Of a DNA stretch of 64,000 bases, positions 15,706-23,806 are shown in pieces. The notes below the pieces were generated by a model, which was not told where the DNA came from, ran no database searches, and worked only from the letters and a program-made list of their open reading frames with translations. How positions within the stretch are numbered: position 1 is the stretch's first letter; each line of letters begins with the position of its first letter. The stretch is from Actinomadura sp. NAK00032 (GTDB lineage: Bacteria; Actinomycetota; Actinomycetes; Streptosporangiales; Streptosporangiaceae), in contig NZ_CP054932.1 of assembly GCF_013364275.1 (NCBI RefSeq), positions 4,340,001 to 4,404,000 on the forward strand. The letters are read 5' to 3'. The translations under genes and the position numbers were made by a program.

Positions 15706-18365
15706 CCCGCCGGGTCCGCCTCCGGTTCCCCCTCCGGCTCGGCGTCCAGCGTCTCCAGCAGCTCGGTCACCGGCTCCAGCTTCTCGTACAGCAGCAGCAC
15801 CGGCTCGCCCGGCGCGGCGAGGTCCAGCGCGGACGCCAGCGCCCCCTTCAGGTCGCCCGCCGGATGGTGCAGGACGTCCGGGCGCTCCTCGCGCAGCCCC
15901 TGGACGATCAGCCGGGTCATCTCGCCGGAGCGGCGGCCCCGCAGGTCCTCGTCCTCGTAGACGACGACGCGGCCGAAGGACGCCGCGAGCGCCCGCGCCG
16001 TCTCGCCGACCAGCTCGTCGGACCGGTCGCCCGGCAGCGTGACCGCGGCGACGCCCCCGGTGCCCCAGCGCCGCCCGACGAACGCGCCCATCGCGGCGAC
16101 CGCCGCCGGGTTGTGCGCGTAGTCGACCAGGACCGGGTTCTCGCCGACCCGGTACACGCAGCCCCGGCCGGGGTTGCGGGTGTGCGGGTCGAACGAGCGC
16201 AGCGCGCGCGCCACCACGTCCACCGCGACGCCGAGGGCCCGCGCGGCGGCCGACGCGGCCAGCGCGTTCGCCAGCACGTGCGCGGCGTGCCCGCCGAACG
16301 CGCCCGCCACCTCCGCGGCCGGCAGGATCCGGGTGCGGCGCTCGCCGCGCGCCTCGGTGAGCCAGCCGTCGGCCACGTAGTAGCCGAGGCCGCCGCCGCG
16401 CAGGTGCGCGGCGAGGACGGGCGCGTCCGGCGACAGCGCGAAGAACCGCAGCACCGGGTCGCGGCGCCGCACCGAGGGCCGCTCGGCCAGGCTCGCCGAC
16501 GGCTCGTCCTCGGCGTTCAGCACCACGTGCCCGCCGCGCCGGACCTCCTCGGCGACCAGCGCCTTGATGTCGAGCAGGTCGGCCACGGACTCGGTGTCGT
16601 CCATGCCGAGGTGGTCGCGGGTCACGTTGGTGACGACCGCGACGTCCGCGCGGTCGTAGCCGAGGCCGCGCCGGACGATGCCGCCGCGCGCCGTCTCCAG
16701 CACGGCCGCCTCCACCGACCGGTCGCCGAGCACCATCTCCGCCGAGCGGGGCCCGGACGCGTCCGACAGGTGGACCAGGCGCCCGCCCACGTGCACGCCC
16801 TCGGTGCTGGTCATGCCGGTCCGCCGGCCGTCCAGCTCCAGCATGTGCGCGATCATCCGGACGGTCGTCGTCTTGCCGTTGGTGCCCGTCACCGACACCA
16901 CCGGGACCCGCGACGGCGTGCCCGCCGGGTACATCAGGTCGATGACGTCGCCGGCGACGTCGCGCCCCGCGCCCTCGTGCGGCGCCAGGTGCATGCGCAG
17001 CCCCGGCGCGGCGTTGACCTCCAGGATCCCGGCCGCGCCGCGCTCGGCGGGCACCGGGGAGGCGATGTCGGGCAGCCGCAGGTCGATGCCGCACACGTCC
17101 ATGCCGACGGCCGCGGCGGCCCGCACGCACATGGCGGCGACCTCCGCGTGCACCTCGCCGGTCACGTCGCGGCTGGTGCCGCCGGTGGACAGGTTCGCGT
17201 TGCGGCGCAGCCACACCCGCTCCCCGTCGCCGGGCACCGAGTCGGGGCCGTGCCCCTGCCGCGCCAGCAGCGCCAGCTCCGTCGGGCCGAGCGCCAGCCG
17301 CGTCAGCGGCCGGTCGTGGCCCTCGCCGCGCGCCGGGTCGGCGTTGACCCGCTCCACCAGCGCCGCGACCGCGGCCTCCCCGTCGCCGGTCAGGTGCGCG
17401 GCGGTCAGCTCGGCCGCCGCCGCGACCCGGCCGCCGACCACCAGGACCCGGTAGTCCTTGCCCGGGATGTAGGACTCGACGAGGACCTCGCCCTCCTCCC
17501 CGGCGGCGGCCGCGAACGCGGCCACCACCTCCGGCGGCTCGGTCAGCTCGATGTGGACGTTCTCGCCCTGGTGCCCGGCGAGCGGCTTGACGACCACCGG
17601 CCCGCCGATGCCGCGCAGCGCCGCCAGCGCCTCCGCCGGCGACGCCGCGACCCGCCCCTCCGGGACGGGGACGCCCGCGTCGGCGAGCACCCGGTGCGCG
17701 AGCCGCTTGTCGCCCGCGACCTCCATCCCGATCGCGGAGGTCGCGTCGGTCATCGCCGCCCACACCGTCCGCCGGTACCGGCCGTACCCGAGCCGCAGCA
17801 GGTTGAGGCCCTCGACGCGGCGGACCGGCACGCCCCGCTCGCGCGCCGCGCGGGCCAGCGCCGCCGTGCTCACCCCGAGGCGCTCGGCCTCGTGCGCGGC
17901 GGCGACCTCGGCGAGGCCGGCGGACAGGTCCGGCACCTGCCCCTCCAGCGCGCCGGTCACCGCCCGCACGGCGAGCATGATCAGCCGTTCCACCACGGTG
18001 CTGCCGGCCGGCTCGTCCCGCGGGCACTCCAGGATCACCTCGTACTCGCCCGGCCCGCCCGCGAGGACGGTGCGGCCGAAGAACACCTCGCGGCCGATGA
18101 GCCCGGACAGCTCCAGCGTGACGTGCTCGGTGACATGGCCGAAATAGGTGCCGCGCGCCATCGCGTCCAGCAGGCCGCCGGGGCGGCCCGCCGAGCAGTG
18201 GTGCCCGGCGAGGCCCGGCAGCGCCGCGACGAGGCGCTCCGCGAAGCCGGGGTGGTCGGTCGTCTCGTGTCCGGTCAGGCCCTGCAGGTCCAGCCGCGCG
18301 ATCGCGACCGGGCGGGCCAGGTAGGTGTTCGGGCCGCTCAGGCGGCGCACATGATCGAGCCGCAC
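15702..18365 (-). CDS. cphA: Cyanophycin synthetase
   Basis: 887 residues, close to the cyanobacterial enzyme. It polymerises aspartate and arginine with ATP into cyanophycin, a cytoplasmic nitrogen store. N-terminal domain about 1-160, ATP-grasp domain about 210-480 (LVESYIPGKDYRVLVVGGR, ILEVNAAPGLRMH), Mur-ligase-like domain from about 485 with the P-loop GTNGKTTT near 490 and TNVTRDHLG beyond it. The start is GTG at 18365, three bases after the cphB stop, so cphB and cphA form an operon. Rare but known in actinobacteria; all expected domains are intact. Confidence 0.95.
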   Translation of the reverse strand: MRLDHVRRLSGPNTYLARPVAIARLDLQGLTGHETTDHPGFAERLVAALPGLAGHHCSAGRPGGLLDAMARGTYFGHVTEHVTLELSGLIGREVFFGRTVLAGGPGEYEVILECPRDEPAGSTVVERLIMLAVRAVTGALEGQVPDLSAGLAEVAAAHEAERLGVSTAALARAARERGVPVRRVEGLNLLRLGYGRYRRTVWAAMTDATSAIGMEVAGDKRLAHRVLADAGVPVPEGRVAASPAEALAALRGIGGPVVVKPLAGHQGENVHIELTEPPEVVAAFAAAAGEEGEVLVESYIPGKDYRVLVVGGRVAAAAELTAAHLTGDGEAAVAALVERVNADPARGEGHDRPLTRLALGPTELALLARQGHGPDSVPGDGERVWLRRNANLSTGGTSRDVTGEVHAEVAAMCVRAAAAVGMDVCGIDLRLPDIASPVPAERGAAGILEVNAAPGLRMHLAPHEGAGRDVAGDVIDLMYPAGTPSRVPVVSVTGTNGKTTTVRMIAHMLELDGRRTGMTSTEGVHVGGRLVHLSDASGPRSAEMVLGDRSVEAAVLETARGGIVRRGLGYDRADVAVVTNVTRDHLGMDDTESVADLLDIKALVAEEVRRGGHVVLNAEDEPSASLAERPSVRRRDPVLRFFALSPDAPVLAAHLRGGGLGYYVADGWLTEARGERRTRILPAAEVAGAFGGHAAHVLANALAASAAARALGVAVDVVARALRSFDPHTRNPGRGCVYRVGENPVLVDYAHNPAAVAAMGAFVGRRWGTGGVAAVTLPGDRSDELVGETARALAASFGRVVVYEDEDLRGRRSGEMTRLIVQGLREERPDVLHHPAGDLKGALASALDLAAPGEPVLLLYEKLEPVTELLETLDAEPEGEPEADPAG

Positions 18366-18368
18366 GGC

Positions 18369-19205
18369 TCAGTCCTCCTCGTCCGGGCCGCGCATGTTGC
18401 CGATCGCGGGCAGCTTGTCGTTCATCTGGAACGCGCAGCCGGCCGGCAGCAGGTGCAGCGACACGTCGAACATCGCCATCGGCTCGTCGTCCGAGGCGGC
18501 GTAGGCGATGGTGGACTGCCCGGCGTCCACGACCGTCACCACCCCGGTCCCGACGACCTCGAACTGGCCGTCGCCCACGACGATCGCCGTGTCCTCGTCG
18601 ATCCCGACGCCGAGCAGCCGGGTGTCGAGCGCGATGCCGCTCATCAGCCTCGGCAGCCGCCCGCGCTCGTTGAAATGCATGTCGATCAGCACGTTGTCGA
18701 GCAGCGCGAGGCCCGGGCCGACCTTCACGCTGGAGGCGGCGACCTCGTGGCCGTGCCCGCCCAGGATCATCCAATGCCCCATCGCGGTCGCGCCCGCGCT
18801 CGTCCCGGCGATGACCAGGCCCTCCTGGTCCAGCCGCCGCTTCAGCAGCTCGTTGGTCCTGGACCCCACCAGGGTCCGGATCCGGGACTGGTCGCCGCCG
18901 CTGAACAGCACGCCGGTCGCGTTGTCCAGCGCCCGCAGCGTCGCCGCGTCGTCGGCTGCGGCGCGGCCGAGCAGCCGCAGCTCCCGGACCGACGACACGC
19001 CGAGCCGCCCGAACACCGCCGTGTACTCCTCGGCGACCTCCTCGGGCACCTCCGTCGCCGTCGTCACGACCACGATCCGCGCGTCCTCGGCCCCCGACAG
19101 CTCGACGAACGTCTCCAGCGGCCCGGCCCCGCAGGTCCGGTTCTCCGCCCCACCGATGATCAGCAGCCGGCCCTTGCGTCCGACACCTGCATGTTTGACC
19201 TTCAC
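18369..19205 (-). CDS. cphB: Cyanophycinase
   Basis: 278 residues, a serine peptidase of the S51-like family that cuts cyanophycin into beta-Asp-Arg dipeptides. The nucleophile serine is in GTSAGA (S136); FSGGDQ (101-106) and IDEDTAI are the other conserved stretches. There is no signal peptide, so it is the intracellular form that mobilises the polymer. First gene of cphB-cphA; its leader carries an inverted repeat shared with the divergent TetR gene. An isoaspartyl dipeptidase gene, needed for the last step, is not in the window. Confidence 0.94.
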   Translation of the reverse strand: MKVKHAGVGRKGRLLIIGGAENRTCGAGPLETFVELSGAEDARIVVVTTATEVPEEVAEEYTAVFGRLGVSSVRELRLLGRAAADDAATLRALDNATGVLFSGGDQSRIRTLVGSRTNELLKRRLDQEGLVIAGTSAGATAMGHWMILGGHGHEVAASSVKVGPGLALLDNVLIDMHFNERGRLPRLMSGIALDTRLLGVGIDEDTAIVVGDGQFEVVGTGVVTVVDAGQSTIAYAASDDEPMAMFDVSLHLLPAGCAFQMNDKLPAIGNMRGPDEED

Positions 19206-19213
19206 ACTGAGCT

Positions 19214-19241
19214 GACTACCCTTTGATCACGTGTGGTAGTC
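19214..19241. promoter_or_regulatory. Inverted repeat between cphB and the TetR gene
   Basis: GACTACC (19214-19220) and GGTAGTC (19235-19241), a perfect seven-base dyad with a 14-base spacer, 9 bases upstream of cphB and about 57 upstream of the TetR start. Well placed to be the operator of the divergent regulator and to control the cyanophycin operon. Binding is inferred. Confidence 0.5.
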
Positions 19242-19298
19242 GCACGATCGCGAGGAGTCCCGGCCGGGCCGGCCGGGCCGCTGTGCCATGCTGTGCGG

Positions 19299-19985
19299 AT
19301 GAGCGGCAGCCCCGTTCCCCCGGACGTCCCCGCCCGGCCCGCGGCAGGGCCCGCGGCAGGGCCGGCCGCCGCGCTCGCCGCCGCGTCCGCGCACTACCTG
19401 CGGGGCGAGCCGATCGACATGTCGGCGCTGGCGGCCGAGCTCGGCGTCGGGCGCGCGACCCTGTACCGGTGGGTCGGCGGCCGCGAGCAGCTGCTCGGCG
19501 CGGTCCTCGCGGAGATGACCGAGCGCACCTACCGCGACGCGGTGCGCGGCGTCGGCGGCTCGGGCGCGCCGCGGATCCTCGCCCTGCTGGAGCGCTTCAT
19601 GCGCGCGGTCGTGGACGCGGCGCCGCTGAAGGCGTTCACCGAGCGCGAGCCGCGGCTGTTCATCCGGCTGGCCACCATGCCCGGCACCATCGAGGACCGC
19701 GCGGCCGAGCTGCTGGCGCGCGAGCTGCAGGCGGAGACCGACCGCGGCGCGCTGCGCGTCCCGCTGCCCACCGCCACGCTCGCGCAGGCGATCGTGCGGG
19801 TCGCCGACGCGTTCATGTACGCCCACTACCTGGGCGGGAACCGGCCGGAGATCGACCGGGCCCTGGAGGTCGTCGAGCTGCTGCTGCGCCCCTGCGCGCC
19901 CGAGAACGGCGACCGCGCGCCGGAGGCCGGCGACCGCGCGGCCGCGGCCGGCGGCCGGGAATCTCCGGGCCCCGCCGAACGCTGA
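19299..19985 (+). CDS. TetR-family regulator (QsdR-like)
   Basis: 228 residues. The helix-turn-helix at about 48-70 reads MSALAAELGVGRATLYRWVG, with the arginine-tryptophan ending seen in QsdR-type TetR proteins. The C-terminal ligand domain is unlike any with a known effector, and the last 30 residues are a low-complexity tail. Divergent from cphB with a shared inverted repeat, so it may repress its own gene and cphBA; control of the downstream ABC1 gene is also possible. The ATG at 19299 is preceded by only a weak ribosome site. Confidence 0.82.
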   Translation: MSGSPVPPDVPARPAAGPAAGPAAALAAASAHYLRGEPIDMSALAAELGVGRATLYRWVGGREQLLGAVLAEMTERTYRDAVRGVGGSGAPRILALLERFMRAVVDAAPLKAFTEREPRLFIRLATMPGTIEDRAAELLARELQAETDRGALRVPLPTATLAQAIVRVADAFMYAHYLGGNRPEIDRALEVVELLLRPCAPENGDRAPEAGDRAAAAGGRESPGPAER

Positions 19986-20076
19986 ACAATGGACGGCGAT
20001 TGACCACTTTGTGGCCTTCGTCCGCCATGAGAGGCTAAGGCATTGGACGCATCGTCGAAAAAGGGACGGCCGGGCC

Positions 20077-21453
20077 GTGAGTGACATCCCCCGCCGCGCG
20101 GTGACGCGCACCGCCAAGCTGGCGACCCTCCCGCTGGGCTTCGCCGGGCGCACCGCCCTCGGGTTCGGCAAGCGGACCCTCGGCCGCCCCGCCGAGGCCG
20201 TCGCGCTGGAGGTCCAGCGCCGCACCGCCGAGCAGCTGTTCGCCGTGCTCGGCGAGCTGAAGGGCGGCGCCATGAAGGTCGGCCAGCTGCTGTCGATCTT
20301 CGAGGCGGGGCTGCCCGAGGAGGTCGCCGGCCCGTTCCGCGCCAGCCTCACCCGCCTCCAGGAGTCGGCGCCGCCGATGCCCGCCGCCACCACGCACAAG
20401 GTCCTCGCCGAGGGCCTCGGCGAGGACTGGCGCGACCTGTTCGCCGAGTTCGACGACCGCCCGGCCGCCGCCGCGTCCATCGGGCAGGTCCACAAGGCCG
20501 TCTGGCACGACGGCCGCACGGTCGCGGTCAAGGTGCAGTACCCCGGCGCCGCGCAGGCCCTGATGAGCGACTTCAACCAGATCGCCCGGCTCAGCAGGCT
20601 CTTCACCCCGCTGTTCCCCGGCGTCGAGGTCAAGCCGGTCGTCGCCGACCTGAAGCGCCGCCTGGAGAAGGAGCTCGACTACGTCGACGAGGCCCGCGCC
20701 CAGACCGCCTTCCACGACGCCTACGCCGGCGACCCCGACTTCGCCGTCCCCGCCGTCGTCGCGCAGGCCGGGAACGTGCTGGTCACCGAGTGGCTGGACG
20801 GCACCCCGCTCGCCAAGGTCATCGCCGAGGGCGGCCAGGACCGCCGCGACCGCGCCGGGCTGCTGCTGTTCCGCTTCCTGCTGTCCGGCCCGGCCCGCTG
20901 CGAGATGATCCACATCGACCCGCACCCCGGCAACTTCCGGCTGCTGGACGACGGCCGCCTCGGCGTGCTGGACTTCGGCGGCGCCGCCCGCGTCCCGGCC
21001 GAGCTGCAGTGGTCGATCGGGCGGCTGCTGCGCATCGGCACCCTCGGCGACCCCGACGAGATCGTCGACGCGCTGTGCGAGGAGGGCTTCCTCGTCCCCG
21101 ACGCCGAGGTCGACCCGGAGGAGATCGCCGACCTCGTCGCCCCGCACGCCGCGCCGTTCGCGGTGGAGCGCTTCCGCTACTCCCGCGAGTGGCTGCGCGA
21201 GCAGACCGCCCGCGGCCTCGGCCTCGCCTCCGACATGCGCCCCGGCGCGCTCGCCCGCGCGTTCCGGCTGCCGCCGCAGTACCTGGCCGTGAGCCGCGCC
21301 CTGTCGGGCTGCGGCGGCGTCCTGTGCCAGCTGGAGGCCGAAGGCGCCTTCCGCGCGGAGGCCGAGCGGTGGCTCCCGGGCTTCGCCGACGATGAGGGCC
21401 CCGGGGACCTCGACGACCCCGGCCTCGACGACCAGGCGCCGGCGACCGCCTGA
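20077..21453 (+). CDS. ABC1/UbiB (AarF)-family atypical kinase
   Basis: 458 residues. It shows the family hallmarks: KxGQ motif MKVGQLLS (about 67-74), alanine-rich loop AAASIGQVHK, the ExD motif KELDYVDEA, and the catalytic/metal segments HIDPHPGNFRLLDDG and LDFGG. ABC1 proteins are ATPases linked to isoprenoid-quinone and lipid metabolism at the membrane; the actinobacterial substrate is unknown. The GTG at 20077 has AAGGGACGG upstream. An acidic tail (about 440-458) is extra. About 90 bases separate it from the TetR gene. Confidence 0.88.
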   Translation: MSDIPRRAVTRTAKLATLPLGFAGRTALGFGKRTLGRPAEAVALEVQRRTAEQLFAVLGELKGGAMKVGQLLSIFEAGLPEEVAGPFRASLTRLQESAPPMPAATTHKVLAEGLGEDWRDLFAEFDDRPAAAASIGQVHKAVWHDGRTVAVKVQYPGAAQALMSDFNQIARLSRLFTPLFPGVEVKPVVADLKRRLEKELDYVDEARAQTAFHDAYAGDPDFAVPAVVAQAGNVLVTEWLDGTPLAKVIAEGGQDRRDRAGLLLFRFLLSGPARCEMIHIDPHPGNFRLLDDGRLGVLDFGGAARVPAELQWSIGRLLRIGTLGDPDEIVDALCEEGFLVPDAEVDPEEIADLVAPHAAPFAVERFRYSREWLREQTARGLGLASDMRPGALARAFRLPPQYLAVSRALSGCGGVLCQLEAEGAFRAEAERWLPGFADDEGPGDLDDPGLDDQAPATA

Positions 21454-21464
21454 CCCCGGGCGGG

Positions 21465-22322
21465 TCAGCCGAGGGCCTCGGCCTCCTCCTGCTCGACCTG
21501 GCGGTTCCAGTCGCGCTTGCTCGACTGCCAGCCGTCCTCGTCGCGGCCGCGGCGCCAGTAGCCGGAGATGGAGAGCAGGTCGAGGGGGAGGCCCCGCTCG
21601 ACGCGCAGGTGGCGGCGCAGGGTCTTGACGAAGCCGGCCTCGCCGTGCACGAACGCGTGCACCTCGCCGTCCGGGAAGTCGAGCTTCTGGACGGCCTCGA
21701 CCAGCAGCTCGCCGACCTCGCCGGCGCAGCGGTGCAGCCAGACGACCTCGGTGTTCGCCGCGCCGCGCAGGGGCTGCTCCTCCTCGGGGCCGGCGACCTC
21801 GATGAAGGCGCGGGCGGGGGCGCCGTCCGGGACGCGCTCGAGGGCCGCGGCGATCGCGGGCAGCGCGCTCTCGTCGCCGGCGAGCAGGTGCCAGTCCGCC
21901 CCCGGACGGGGCGCGTAGGCGCCGCCGGGGCCGTTGAACATGATCTCGTCGCCCGGCCGGGCGCCCGCCGCCCACGGGCCGGCGAGGCCCTTGTCGCCGT
22001 GGTGGACGAAGTCGATCGTCAGCTCGCGCGCCCGCTCGTCCCACGCGCGGACGGTGTAGGTGCGGGTCGTGGGCCACTGCTCGCGCGGCAGCTCGGCGCG
22101 CACCCGCTCCATGTCGAACGGCTCGGGGTAGGCGACGCCCGGGCGCGGGAACAGCAGCTTCACGTAGTGGTCGGTGAACTCCCCGGCGCCGAACTCCGCG
22201 AGACCGGCGCCGCCGAGGACCACGCGGATCATGTGCGGGGTGAGGCGCTCGGTGCGCAGCACCGTCCCCCGGTGGAGCGTGCGTCCCTTGCGTGCCGGTT
22301 CGCGTGCCGGTTCCGTCGCCAT
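21465..22322 (-). CDS. Siderophore-interacting protein (SIP/ViuB-type ferric reductase)
   Basis: 285 residues with the FAD-binding domain (about 15-140, including the flavin motif RTYTVRAW) and the SIP C-terminal domain (about 150-270, LLAGDESALPAI near its start). These enzymes use a reduced nicotinamide or ferredoxin to reduce ferric siderophores in the cytosol and release iron. An iron box 25 bases upstream suggests repression by an IdeR/DmdR protein when iron is plentiful. Convergent with the ABC1 gene, 11 bases between stops. Confidence 0.9.
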   Translation of the reverse strand: MATEPAREPARKGRTLHRGTVLRTERLTPHMIRVVLGGAGLAEFGAGEFTDHYVKLLFPRPGVAYPEPFDMERVRAELPREQWPTTRTYTVRAWDERARELTIDFVHHGDKGLAGPWAAGARPGDEIMFNGPGGAYAPRPGADWHLLAGDESALPAIAAALERVPDGAPARAFIEVAGPEEEQPLRGAANTEVVWLHRCAGEVGELLVEAVQKLDFPDGEVHAFVHGEAGFVKTLRRHLRVERGLPLDLLSISGYWRRGRDEDGWQSSKRDWNRQVEQEEAEALG

Positions 22323-22346
22323 GCGTCCTCCGATGATCCGCGGTAC

Positions 22347-22365
22347 TTAGGTAACCCTAACCCGT
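22347..22365. promoter_or_regulatory. Candidate IdeR/DmdR iron box
   Basis: TTAGGTAACCCTAACCCGT matches 14 of 19 positions of the actinobacterial iron-box consensus TTAGGTTAGSCTAACCTAA, including both inner half-sites, and is AT-rich for the region. It lies 25 bases before the siderophore-interacting protein gene, where a repressor would block its promoter. Confidence 0.6.
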
Positions 22366-22479
22366 GCCGCTGTCCACTTTGTTCCAGAAGCTCGAACCCG
22401 GGCGCGGCGCCGGGTTACCGTCGGCTGGGCGGCCCCGGCGACGCGGACGGTGATGGCATTGGCGCTCAGCAGGCAGACG

Positions 22480-22923
22480 ATGACGGACGAGCAGCGCAAG
22501 TCGGTGGCGCTGGAGTACCTCAAGGGGTTCGACAACGGCGGCGTCACCTCCGACGGGGCGCCGCTGCTCGACCTGTTCGCGGGCGACGCGCAGGTGTACT
22601 TCCCGAAGTGGGGCCTCGCCACCGGCAGGGACGAGATCGGCCGGCTGTTCGGCGACGTCGGCGCGACGATCAAGGCGATCCGGCACCACTACGCGTCGTT
22701 CAACTGGATCTTCTCCGGCGGCGACACGCTGGTGTGCGAGGGCACCAGCCACGGGGAGCACCGGGACGGGCCGTGGCGGGCGGGCGTCCCGGAGTGGGGC
22801 GCCGGCCGGTGGTGCGACGTGTTCGAGATCCGCGACTGGCGGATCCAGCGGGTGTTCATCTACCTCGACCCCGACTACGCCGGCGCCGACACCGCCCGCT
22901 ACCCCTGGCTCGCGGACGGCTGA
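22480..22923 (+). CDS. SnoaL/NTF2-like protein
   Basis: 147 residues with the cone-shaped alpha+beta barrel pattern of the NTF2 superfamily: N-terminal helix (RKSVALEYLKGFDNG), a FAGDAQVYFPKWG strand, and C-terminal strands ending WCDVFEIRDWRIQRVFIYLDP. Such proteins are small isomerases/cyclases or binding proteins; no function can be assigned. The start at 22480 is uncertain; in-frame ATG/GTG codons at 22453 and 22450 would add nine or ten residues. Followed by a hairpin at 22930. Confidence 0.7.
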   Translation: MTDEQRKSVALEYLKGFDNGGVTSDGAPLLDLFAGDAQVYFPKWGLATGRDEIGRLFGDVGATIKAIRHHYASFNWIFSGGDTLVCEGTSHGEHRDGPWRAGVPEWGAGRWCDVFEIRDWRIQRVFIYLDPDYAGADTARYPWLADG

Positions 22924-22929
22924 CCGCCG

Positions 22930-22950
22930 GCCGCCCCGACCTGGGGCGGC
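22930..22950 (+). terminator. 8-bp hairpin downstream of the NTF2-like gene
   Basis: GCCGCCCC (22930-22937) and GGGGCGGC (22943-22950) around a five-base loop, seven bases after the stop. A simple high-GC hairpin, likely a transcription terminator. Confidence 0.5.
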
Positions 22951-23032
22951 GGGCCCTCCGGGCGGGGCCATCTGCGGTACGTTCGGGGGGCCTCGCGCAC
23001 CCCCTCAGCCACCCGTGCCGCCGGAGGACCGG

Positions 23033-23806
23033 ATGCCCCTGCTCGCCCAGTTGCTCGCCGCCGTCGCCGACGGCTCGGTGGAGATCGTCGACCTGACCGC
23101 GCCGCTGTCGGAGCGGACGCCGATCCTCCAGCTGCCCGAGCCGTTCGCCAACACCGTGCCGTTCCGGCTCAAGGAGATCAGCCGCTACGACGACCGCGGC
23201 CCCGCCTGGTACTGGAACGACATCGAGACCGGCGAGCACGTCGGCACGCACTTCGACGCGCCCGTGCACTGGGCCACCGGGCGCGACGGCGAGGACGTCG
23301 CGCAGGTCCCGCCCGCGCGCCTGGTCGCCCCGGCCGTGGTGCTGGACGTGTCCGACCGCGCCGCAGCCGACCCCGACTTCCTGCTGGAGATCGAGCACGT
23401 CCGCGAGTGGGAGGCGGCCAACGGCCCGCTCCCGGACGGCGGCTGGCTGCTGTACCGGACGGGCTGGGACGCCCGGTCCGGCGACCAGGGCGCCTTCCTC
23501 AACGCCGACGAGAACGGCCCCCACACGCCGGGGATCTCCGCCGAGTGCGCCCGGTGGCTCGCCGAGGAGACCCCCGTGATCGGCCTCGGCACCGAGACCG
23601 TCGGCACCGACGCGGGCGCCGCCCACGGGTTCGACCCGCCGTTCCCGTGCCACTCCTACTTCCTCGGCGCCGGCAAGTACGGCCTCACCCAGCTGCAGAA
23701 CCTCGCCCGGCTGCCGGTCAGCGGGGCCGTGCTCGTCGCCGCGCCGCTGCCGATCGAGGGCGGCTCCGGCAGCCCCGCCCGCGTCCTCGCGCTGATCGAG
23801 CGATGA
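23033..23806 (+). CDS. Cyclase-family metal-dependent hydrolase (kynurenine-formamidase-like fold)
   Basis: 257 residues. The family metal motif HxGTHxDxPxH is seen as EHVGTHFDAPVHW (about 67-79), and a later GLGTETVGTD stretch shapes the active site. Relatives hydrolyse formylkynurenine, isatin or related amides and lactams. The ATG at 23033 is preceded by GGAGGA five bases upstream; an in-frame GTG at 23015 is less likely. Its stop overlaps the start of the TPP enzyme gene (ATGA), so they should act on the same pathway, which I cannot name. Confidence 0.82.
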   Translation: MPLLAQLLAAVADGSVEIVDLTAPLSERTPILQLPEPFANTVPFRLKEISRYDDRGPAWYWNDIETGEHVGTHFDAPVHWATGRDGEDVAQVPPARLVAPAVVLDVSDRAAADPDFLLEIEHVREWEAANGPLPDGGWLLYRTGWDARSGDQGAFLNADENGPHTPGISAECARWLAEETPVIGLGTETVGTDAGAAHGFDPPFPCHSYFLGAGKYGLTQLQNLARLPVSGAVLVAAPLPIEGGSGSPARVLALIER

